Positions 1-6,236 of a stretch of DNA of 42,211 nucleotides are shown one piece after another. Numbering within the stretch: position 1 is the stretch's first letter; each line of letters opens with the position of its first letter. A model generated the notes under the pieces. The model searched no databases, had not been told where the DNA came from, and worked only from the letters and a program-made list of their open reading frames with translations. The DNA comes from Phycisphaerales bacterium UBA1845 (GTDB lineage: Bacteria; Planctomycetota; Phycisphaerae; UBA1845), in assembly GCA_002338715.1 (NCBI GenBank), contig DDIR01000006.1, forward strand, positions 19,639 through 61,849, given 5' to 3'. The position numbers and the translations under genes are program-made.

Positions 1-1872
1 GTCGGCGTCGCCCCAGCCGTTGGTCCCCGCATCGGGCATGCGCACAAACAACGGATCATCGTCGATGTTCCCATTGGCCAACCCACCAAAAGGAATGATC
101 GCGTCGTTGGGGTCGTCATCCTGGATCAGCGAGTAATCGACCGAAACAAGGCCCGACGTCGTGACAGAAACATGATTCAGCAATCCCGACGCGCGATTTT
201 CCCAAAAGATGCAGTTGCTGATCGCATGCGGCACCGAATCGCCGATTGCAATTGCTCCGGCACCAGTGGAATCTGATTCGTTGAACGCGAACGTGCATGC
301 AGAAAAGTCGATGAAGCCGATTGAAGCTCCTCCGCCAAGTCCCGCGGTGTTACCGACAAAGTCTGAATTGACGCAAATCGAACCAGCTCCACCGTCGATA
401 TACAGCGCTCCGCCGCGTCGCTGGTTGCATCGATTGCCTGCGAACAGACAATTGGCAATCGAAACGAACCCGTCATTGATGCCATACAATCGAATGGCGC
501 CGCCTTGGTCGCAGGCCGTGTTGCGAATGAATCGGCTGTTTTGAATGTATTTGGGCCCGGCGCTTTGAAAGTAAAGTGCCCCGCCTGTACCGAAACAGTC
601 TGCCTGCGATCCGTTTTCAACAAAGTCGCAATCCTGGATTTGTATATTGCACTCAGCCGTGCCGTCAGAAATCGCCGCACCGGAGTTGCCGACGAGGTTC
701 CCTTCAAACCTGCAAGAGCGAAATGTGGGCGACGCGTCGACAACCTGGACCGCACCGGAGCACACTCCGACATTTTCAATGAACTCGCAGTCAGTCACTT
801 CCACATCCGTGTTTAGAATTCGAAGTCCGGTGCTCCCACCGCTACATCCCGCGCCGGTGATTGGCATGTTCCTGATGAATCGGCATCGTGAAATACTGGG
901 CAATTCCTTTTCAACCCAAAGACCCGCCCCATAGCGAGCTCGATTCTCTTCGAAGTCACAGTCTTCGATGATCAAGTTGCTGCTTCGACAGAAAATGCCC
1001 GCGCCGTTTTGCGCGACGTTGCCTTCGAACCTGCATCGTGCGACGTAAGGACTTCCCCCACCGGCCAATATGTTGATGCCCGCCCCCGTGTCGGCAGAGA
1101 CATTCGCCCGAAAAATGCAATCGGTGATGACAGCGGTTGATGTCCCGATACGAACAGCCCCACCGCGCTGCCGCCCGTAATTGGCAACGAAGGTGTTGTT
1201 TCGAAGCGTCGGACTGCCAAGTTTGAAGGCGGCGCCACCGTTTTGACTCAACTCTGAGGGACCGTCGGCCTGTCCGCCCTTGAGCGTGAAGCCATCAAGG
1301 ACCGATGAATTGTCGCCCCCCGGTGCGGTGACGATACTGAAGCTGTTTTCGCATGTCCTCAAGTCCGAACAATCAATAACGCTATTCAAATCGACGTCAT
1401 AGGGTTGGCACGCGACATCCAACTGGACTCCGGTCGTCGACATACAAACGATACCGTCTTCCAAATCGACGATATCATTCTCGCTTAAGTCGCCGCTCAA
1501 CACCGTCGCGTTGGTGTTGATATCGCGTTGATCCCGCGCTATTTCGATTCCCGAGAAGCCACCATAAAGGGCAACGTTGTTTCGAAGTTCAAACGAAACC
1601 GTTCGATCACCCGGAGTAAATCCAAAACCGTCGTCCGGCGTGTAGACCCCGTCAGCCACCCATATCTCTCGAATCGCCGTGTTCTGATCGGTCTCACTCA
1701 GCGCATCCTGAAGCGACACAAACGCATCACTCCAACTCGTCCCATTGTTCAGACCACTGGTTGCATCGCGATCAACATACAAGATCGTCTGCCCAGAACT
1801 TGGAACCACTGCCCACGCACAACACACGATTACCGCCACACGAATCGCGGCCGCCATTCGAGAATCAATCAT
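1..1872 (-). CDS. Secreted parallel beta-helix protein (choice-of-anchor-Q / polymorphic membrane protein-like), C-terminus off the window
   Basis: The frame is open from the ATG at 1872 to the left edge (624 codons, no stop), so only the N-terminal part is present. It begins with a signal peptide (hydrophobic core AIRVAVIVCCAWAVV) and then a segment reading ILYVDRDA...GTSWSDAF, typical of planctomycete right-handed parallel beta-helix surface proteins. The motifs VLDGFTLKGG and repeated GGA-x-x-x-G...C-x-F-x-x-N turns follow, and the visible end contains DPLFVRMPDAGTNG, usual near the end of such helices. A dockerin/EF-hand-like stretch DVDLNSVIDCSDL is inserted near residue 160. The start overlaps the stop of the upstream pseudopilin gene by 8 bp, implying translational coupling. 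An ATG at 1857 is an alternative start. Likely exported adhesin or surface-layer material; substrate unknown. Confidence 0.85.
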   Translation of the reverse strand, partial: MIDSRMAAAIRVAVIVCCAWAVVPSSGQTILYVDRDATSGLNNGTSWSDAFVSLQDALSETDQNTAIREIWVADGVYTPDDGFGFTPGDRTVSFELRNNVALYGGFSGIEIARDQRDINTNATVLSGDLSENDIVDLEDGIVCMSTTGVQLDVACQPYDVDLNSVIDCSDLRTCENSFSIVTAPGGDNSSVLDGFTLKGGQADGPSELSQNGGAAFKLGSPTLRNNTFVANYGRQRGGAVRIGTSTAVITDCIFRANVSADTGAGINILAGGGSPYVARCRFEGNVAQNGAGIFCRSSNLIIEDCDFEENRARYGAGLWVEKELPSISRCRFIRNMPITGAGCSGGSTGLRILNTDVEVTDCEFIENVGVCSGAVQVVDASPTFRSCRFEGNLVGNSGAAISDGTAECNIQIQDCDFVENGSQADCFGTGGALYFQSAGPKYIQNSRFIRNTACDQGGAIRLYGINDGFVSIANCLFAGNRCNQRRGGALYIDGGAGSICVNSDFVGNTAGLGGGASIGFIDFSACTFAFNESDSTGAGAIAIGDSVPHAISNCIFWENRASGLLNHVSVTTSGLVSVDYSLIQDDDPNDAIIPFGGLANGNIDDDPLFVRMPDAGTNGWGDAD

Positions 1873-2695
1873 CGCTTATCTCCACATGGCAGGCTGCCGC
1901 GTCGGCATGAAGATCGCGAAATGGCAGGACCGTGTACTCAGCCGTCACATCCAGACCCTTGCGAATCCGTGTGAACGAGGCGTGTCCGTCGAGAAACACG
2001 AGGTTGTGCATGTGCTTCGCGTCGTGCCATTCGATGCGCTGGGTGCTGTTGTACGCATACGCCTGCCGCCAACCGTGGTCTCCCACCAGAATCAACTGCG
2101 AAGGGTTCGCCGTCACACATGAAATCCGCATATCCGGCAATCTTTTGTTGACGGTGATCAACAGTGGTTTGCGACAAGCCGGCTGCGTAAACGGCGGAAC
2201 GGGCAACTGCGTTTGATCAATCAGCATCGGGTTGGCGTTGTAGCTGTTGCCATAATGCGAAAAGAAGGTCGGACCGATGTATTCGCTTCCTTTGTCCGCG
2301 GGGCATGCAAAGACTTCTGCACTGTCCCAGACCACCTCCGGAAGTTTCAGGTAAGGATTGAGTACCTTTGGCTTGGGTTGATTCACCACCGGCGGATTGT
2401 TCGGATTGTCACCGCCGTAAGCCAGCCCACCAAGTCCCTGGCGACCGCCAAAATTGACGTTGGCATTGGTGCCTTGCAGAAACCGCCCCTTATTTGCACC
2501 GAGGTATTCGTCCCAGGCGACAGCAATCTGTCGAAGATTCGCCTGACAAGCAATTCGCTTCGCCTGTGACCGCGCCTTGCGCAAACCGGGCAGAAGGATC
2601 GACACCAGCAGCGCAATTACGGAAATGACAACCAACAGTTCTACGAGCGTAAATGCCCTGAAGTGTTCGCAATGATGGTGGCGACGCCTACTCAT
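1865..2695 (-). CDS. Type IV pseudopilin-like protein, prepilin N-terminal cleavage/methylation domain
   Basis: 276 aa from the ATG at 2695. The N-terminus has a basic leader (MSRRRHHHCEHFRA) followed by FTLVELLVVISVIALLVSILLPGL, the prepilin peptidase site and hydrophobic helix; Glu19 is the conserved +5 Glu. Cleavage would follow Ala14 rather than the usual Gly, which prepilin peptidases sometimes accept. The C-terminus has HNLVFLDGHASF, resembling the His-x9-Asp-Gly ending common in planctomycete pseudopilin families. A longer frame reaches 2785, but the chosen ATG overlaps the kinase stop by 8 bp (ATGAGTAG) and gives a normal leader length. It is probably exported and assembled by a type II secretion or type IV pilus-like apparatus not present here. 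Sandwiched in the sigma-kinase operon, it may be an output of that system (inference). Confidence 0.88.
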   Translation of the reverse strand: MSRRRHHHCEHFRAFTLVELLVVISVIALLVSILLPGLRKARSQAKRIACQANLRQIAVAWDEYLGANKGRFLQGTNANVNFGGRQGLGGLAYGGDNPNNPPVVNQPKPKVLNPYLKLPEVVWDSAEVFACPADKGSEYIGPTFFSHYGNSYNANPMLIDQTQLPVPPFTQPACRKPLLITVNKRLPDMRISCVTANPSQLILVGDHGWRQAYAYNSTQRIEWHDAKHMHNLVFLDGHASFTRIRKGLDVTAEYTVLPFRDLHADAAACHVEISDD

Positions 2696-4436
2696 GACGC
2701 CCCCCAGTCTGCGACATCGCCGCGACCCGAGCCGCACACGTATCCTTGATCCACTGATCCTTCGAGTCAGTCGCACAGTTTTCAAATGCTTGATTCGCGG
2801 CTTCTACCCTTCCCGCTTTCAGCAACCGCTCACCATGAACAAACTGTGCGAGCGCGGGGTTCGCCTGTGTCAGCCGCTTCAACAACGCCGCGGCACCCGT
2901 TTCATCCGCAAGTAGAAAGTCGGCAGCGATCGCTTCCGGCGAATCTGCCGACATCGACGCCTGAATTGCGCGGGCGCGGTCCAGGCGGTCGGTCCGCCAT
3001 TCCAATAGAAACCATCCCAGCGCCATCTGACGCAGTTGCGCAAGGACATCGCCTCGCAGCTGAGATATCTGCGTTGTCTGGGTGGTGGCCAACTGGTTCT
3101 TGCGCTCGACCTCCGCCAGCGCGTGTCTGGATTCCTGCCAATAGTAGAAACTTATCCCGGAGAATCCGATCAGCGCGACCACCATCGCAGCCATAATCAC
3201 TGTGGCGTAGGCATGTCGTATCGCGAGTTTGCGGACGACATACCATGTGCTGTCGCGTTTGGCATCGATTGGATCGCCGTCGAGGTATCGCTGAATGTCC
3301 GCTTTCAATTCACCGGCGCTTTGGTAGCGACGATTGGGCTCCTTGCTTAGAAGTTTCAGCACAATCGTTTGAACTTCGTTGTCGATCGGACACCGCCCGA
3401 CCTTGCGCACTTTCGTCGTGTTGATCGCGATACCGGATTCCCCTGTCCACGAACGCGACGGCGGGGTTGGTTCTGTTTCGATGATGTGCCGCAACACGTC
3501 GGCCATCTGCCCCGCGACGGGATATGGAAACCGCCCGGTCAGCATTTCGTAAAGAATGACACCGAGCGCGTATACATCTGTGCGCGCGTCGATCTCAGCA
3601 GAGAGGCCGCGCACCTGCTCCGGGCTCATGTATGGCAACGTTCCCACAAGCTGACCGGTAAGCGACACGGGCGACTGACTGTCATCGGTGATGTTCTTGG
3701 CCAACCCGAAATCCAGAATGCGCGGTTCACCCGACACATCAACCAGGATGTTGCTGGGCTTGAGGTCGCGATGAATCACACCGCGCTGATGGGCGAACTG
3801 CACAGCCCCGCAGACTTTCGCGAAGAGTACGAGCGCCTCCCCAATGGTCAGGGCGTTGTGTCGAACGTATTCCGTCAACGTCAGACCGTCGACGAAATCC
3901 ATCGCATAGTACTGGCGCCCGTCGGGCGTTTGACCTGAATCGAACACCGCGACGATATTCGGATGGCGAAGGCTGGCTGCGAGTTCGACCTCGCGCTCAA
4001 AACGCAACCGCGCGTTCCTGGAAGCGAATCGACCGTCGAGCAGAACCTTCAGCGCAACCTTGCGCTTCGTCGATACCTGTAGCGCTTGATAGACCACGCC
4101 CTGACCGCCGTGACTCAACTCGTGATCGATTTCATACCCTGGGATTGGCGCATCGATCTGCGCGGTTTCGGTTGGACCACGCTCCGCTGAGTGCAAGCCA
4201 TGGGACAGGTCCAGCGTTTCGATCATGGCGGAATCGACAAGCACCCCAACAGGCAGATGCCGCAACTCGCGCGCCAAAGACTCTTCCCTGGCGATCTCCT
4301 CGCGGCGCACCCTGCACGCGGTACACTGATCGAGGTGCGCTTCGATTCTGGATATGTCGTGCCCGTCAAGTGATCCCTGAACCAGCGCTTCGATCTCGTC
4401 GACGGCTGGGCATGGGGCAGTCGAATCTTTTTGCAT
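2688..4436 (-). CDS. Membrane Ser/Thr protein kinase fused to an N-terminal zinc-finger anti-sigma domain
   Basis: 582 aa. Residues about 10-55 carry His34-x3-Cys38-x2-Cys41, the zinc site of ZAS/zf-HC2 anti-sigma domains. Residues about 101-389 form a eukaryotic-type kinase with every catalytic element visible: glycine loop SHGGQGVVY, VALK lysine 130, HRDLKPSN (Asp224), DFG (242-244) and SPE (271-273), so it should be active. One transmembrane helix lies near 410-432. It is followed by a predicted coiled coil and a C-terminal region (about 455-582) that may be helical-repeat-like and would lie outside the membrane. The gene begins 22 bp after an ECF sigma gene and overlaps the pseudopilin gene by 8 bp. 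By family logic the N-terminal domain binds the neighbouring sigma factor, and kinase activity or an external signal would control its release; both points are inferred. Confidence 0.93.
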   Translation of the reverse strand: MQKDSTAPCPAVDEIEALVQGSLDGHDISRIEAHLDQCTACRVRREEIAREESLARELRHLPVGVLVDSAMIETLDLSHGLHSAERGPTETAQIDAPIPGYEIDHELSHGGQGVVYQALQVSTKRKVALKVLLDGRFASRNARLRFEREVELAASLRHPNIVAVFDSGQTPDGRQYYAMDFVDGLTLTEYVRHNALTIGEALVLFAKVCGAVQFAHQRGVIHRDLKPSNILVDVSGEPRILDFGLAKNITDDSQSPVSLTGQLVGTLPYMSPEQVRGLSAEIDARTDVYALGVILYEMLTGRFPYPVAGQMADVLRHIIETEPTPPSRSWTGESGIAINTTKVRKVGRCPIDNEVQTIVLKLLSKEPNRRYQSAGELKADIQRYLDGDPIDAKRDSTWYVVRKLAIRHAYATVIMAAMVVALIGFSGISFYYWQESRHALAEVERKNQLATTQTTQISQLRGDVLAQLRQMALGWFLLEWRTDRLDRARAIQASMSADSPEAIAADFLLADETGAAALLKRLTQANPALAQFVHGERLLKAGRVEAANQAFENCATDSKDQWIKDTCAARVAAMSQTGGRHE

Positions 4437-4458
4437 TTTCGCTGCTCCGTTTCAGGGT

Positions 4459-5232
4459 CTACCAATCACGTTCCAATGATTCCAACATCTCGCGCATCTT
4501 CTTCATCAGACGTCGCTTCGCTTGAAACACAGCGTCGCGCGAGATACCGACTTCGCTGGCCACTTTGTCTGCCGGCCAATCGTTTAACACGTACAGTTCG
4601 AAAGCCCGCATGGTGTGCGGTTCGCAGGTTTTGCGCAGTTCAGCAAGACAACTGTTGAGAACGGCCTGCCGCCATTCCTCTTCCCATGCGTCCGACATGC
4701 TGTGGTCGTCGGCGATCTTGTTGACGAACGCGGTCGACTCATCGTCCTGGGCGACCTGCTGTTCACGCGGCGCTTTGCGCCACTGGCGACGCACTGAATT
4801 CTTGGCAATCCCGAAAAGCCAACTCCTAAGCCTCCCCTTGTCGCGGGTGTAGTTGCCCGCGAGATACGAATCGAGAAACGCCATCAATGCTTCCTGCGCC
4901 GCATCCATCGCCGTATCGTGTGACAGTCCCAACCGTTTTCCGAAAGCGACGAGGACCGGGCGATAACGTTGAACGAATGCACTCCAGGTCACATTGTTGC
5001 CCGCATCTTGCAACCCCAACAGCAACTCCGTGTTGGTACGCAGCGTATGCGGAAATTGCGGATCGTTGGTTGGCATGGCATTGTTCCGAAATAGAAATGG
5101 ACCCGGTAAGTGCATCGTAACAATGGGGCATTTCTGCTTCAATCCTCGTCTCATTTTCCGCCGCATTCGTGCGGCTTCGGCGTCATTTTCCGCACCGTGA
5201 TTGTGGCCATATGCTCCGTGGACGTATTTCAT
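4459..5232 (-). CDS. ECF-type RNA polymerase sigma factor
   Basis: 257 aa from the ATG at 5232. Sigma region 2 is visible as WSAFVQRYRPVLVAFGKRLG...AAQEALMAFLDSY...GRLRSWLFGIAKN, and region 4 as ELYVLNDWPADKVASEVGIS followed by the helix RDAVFQAKRRLMKKM. The start at 5232 is preceded by a near-perfect GGAGGA five bases upstream. It adds a His-rich, basic extension of about 52 residues before the usual ECF core. A start at 5076 (MPTNDPQF) would give an ordinary ECF length but lacks a good ribosome site, so the longer form is preferred without certainty. The gene leads the operon with the anti-sigma/kinase fusion, its probable regulator. ECF factors linked to Ser/Thr kinases are a recognised planctomycete theme. 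Target promoters are unknown. Confidence 0.9.
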   Translation of the reverse strand: MKYVHGAYGHNHGAENDAEAARMRRKMRRGLKQKCPIVTMHLPGPFLFRNNAMPTNDPQFPHTLRTNTELLLGLQDAGNNVTWSAFVQRYRPVLVAFGKRLGLSHDTAMDAAQEALMAFLDSYLAGNYTRDKGRLRSWLFGIAKNSVRRQWRKAPREQQVAQDDESTAFVNKIADDHSMSDAWEEEWRQAVLNSCLAELRKTCEPHTMRAFELYVLNDWPADKVASEVGISRDAVFQAKRRLMKKMREMLESLERDW

Positions 5233-5432
5233 TGTTTCCTCCACTCTTCTTTTCTAACTACCGTTCCTTCCTATCTCGCGTACATCCGTAACTTTCCAGT
5301 TCCTGGTTACCGGGCCCGCCGGCGTCTGCACCTGCGGTTCAAACGGTATTGCCATCGAAAGCACGCGATCTGAGGAGCACTTTCAGATTTATTCGAAACG
5401 CGGCCGATTCACGCCGGGACAGGTGTCACCGC

Positions 5433-5468
5433 GATTGACCAGCCCCAAAAGATTAACCAGCCCCAAAT
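5433..5468. repeat. Two tandem 18-bp units (GATTRACCAGCCCCAAAW)
   Basis: Two head-to-tail copies differ at two positions. They lie in the divergent intergenic region between the sigma operon and the small lipoprotein gene, about 60 bp upstream of the two-box element there. Function unknown; could be a double protein-binding site or simple slippage. The rest of 5233-5526 shows no gene that I can support. Confidence 0.7.
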
Positions 5469-5526
5469 CGCCGAAATTTAGACGCCAACCCGCTTTCCAC
5501 GAATTTTGAGATTTTTCTCAATTGGT

Positions 5527-5559
5527 GCGTCAGATCCCGAGATCGAGTTGGCAAGACCC
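5527..5559 (+). promoter_or_regulatory. Two-box upstream element, copy 1 (GCGTCAGATCC-N11-TGGCAAGACCC)
   Basis: Box 1 is at 5527-5537 and box 2 at 5549-5559, separated by exactly 11 bp. The same arrangement occurs upstream of the next two plus-strand genes (6114-6146 and 8775-8807). The ATG of the small lipoprotein lies 97 bp downstream. The 22-bp box-to-box spacing places both boxes on the same face of the helix, as for a dimeric regulator or an alternative-sigma promoter. I cannot tell which. Confidence 0.6.
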
Positions 5560-5577
5560 GTTGCAACAATGATCGGT

Positions 5578-5648
5578 CCACGGAACTGAACGAGCGGTAA
5601 CCGTGGCTGAAACCAGAATGAGAACTTTGGTCATGACCGCTCGAGGAG
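5578..5648 (+). promoter_or_regulatory. Structured leader with two competing hairpins over the ribosome-binding site
   Basis: CCACGG (5578-5583) can pair with CCGTGG (5601-5606). GAGCGGT (5592-5598), lying in that loop, can pair perfectly with ACCGCTC (5636-5642), which abuts the Shine-Dalgarno GAGGAG (5643-5648). The two pairings overlap topologically, so they are either mutually exclusive or form a pseudoknot. This could couple a signal to translation of the small lipoprotein. It does not match any riboswitch class I know. Confidence 0.35.
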
Positions 5649-5656
5649 AAACAACA

Positions 5657-5881
5657 ATGGAAACGAAAACACGCATGGGCTTTTTGGGAACGCTTGTGAT
5701 GATGGCCGTGATGATGATCCTCGTGGTCGGAACGGGATGCGACTTCGATGATTTCTATGACTACGGTTATTACGATTTCGGATACGGATATGATTCATGG
5801 GGTTACTACGATTCCGGATTCGACTCGTGGGCTGGCGACAGAATCAGCACCTTTGCTAGCGACTTTGTGATCTACGACTAG
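5657..5881 (+). CDS. Very small Tyr/Asp/Gly-rich lipoprotein
   Basis: 74 aa. The start is the ATG at 5657, preceded by a strong GAGGAG eight bases upstream; a GTG at 5603 would add 18 residues before the signal peptide and is less likely. The hydrophobic segment MGFLGTLVMMAVMMILVVGTGC ends in a cysteine compatible with a lipobox (GTGC), so the mature protein would be lipid-anchored and about 45 residues long. The mature part is dominated by Tyr, Asp, Gly, Phe and Ser (GYYDFGYGYDSWGYYDSGFD) with no basic residue except one Arg. No family is recognised. Aromatic, acidic, low-complexity tails like this occur in surface adhesive or metal-binding peptides, but no role can be assigned. It shares its upstream element with the next two exported proteins. 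Confidence 0.75.
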   Translation: METKTRMGFLGTLVMMAVMMILVVGTGCDFDDFYDYGYYDFGYGYDSWGYYDSGFDSWAGDRISTFASDFVIYD

Positions 5882-6113
5882 ATCCACTTGACTTTGACTC
5901 ATTGACCCTGGCTCCTTATTTCCCGGCTCCTTGATCTTGGGATTCAACGTTCTGACAAATCAAGAATCCTTTTCTCCCACCCTCTGACAACGCATGGCGA
6001 TGGTCCTCGGCCCACCCAACCGAGGATCATCGCCGCGTTTGTTCTCGACGCATCGAACACGCGAACAGCCGAACGCATCCCTTCCGATGTGCAAATTTCT
6101 TTCCACGATTCGC

Positions 6114-6146
6114 GCGTCAGATCCTGCAACATTTCTGGCAAGACCC
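6114..6146 (+). promoter_or_regulatory. Two-box upstream element, copy 2 (GCGTCAGATCC-N11-TGGCAAGACCC)
   Basis: Box 1 (6114-6124) and box 2 (6136-6146) are both identical to copy 1 over their full 11 bases, with the same 11-bp unconserved spacer. TTCCACGA just upstream also matches sequence upstream of copy 1. The ATG of the Kazal lipoprotein begins 90 bp downstream. The remainder of 5882-6236 holds no gene that I can support. Confidence 0.65.
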
Positions 6147-6236
6147 CTTGTAAGAAATGCGGCGCCCTGGCGTCCGCGCTGCGTCTTGAGTGTTTCAAGC
6201 CGCCCACTGGAGTGTGATCAGAAACGGAGACCAGAG

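Noticed and set aside
5549..5565. Box 2 plus TTGCAA read as a sigma54 (-24/-12) promoter
   Set aside because: TGGCA and TTGC are present, but the GG-to-GC gap is 11 bases instead of the strictly kept 10, and copies 2 and 3 have GT or GG in place of GC. The two-box element is described separately instead.
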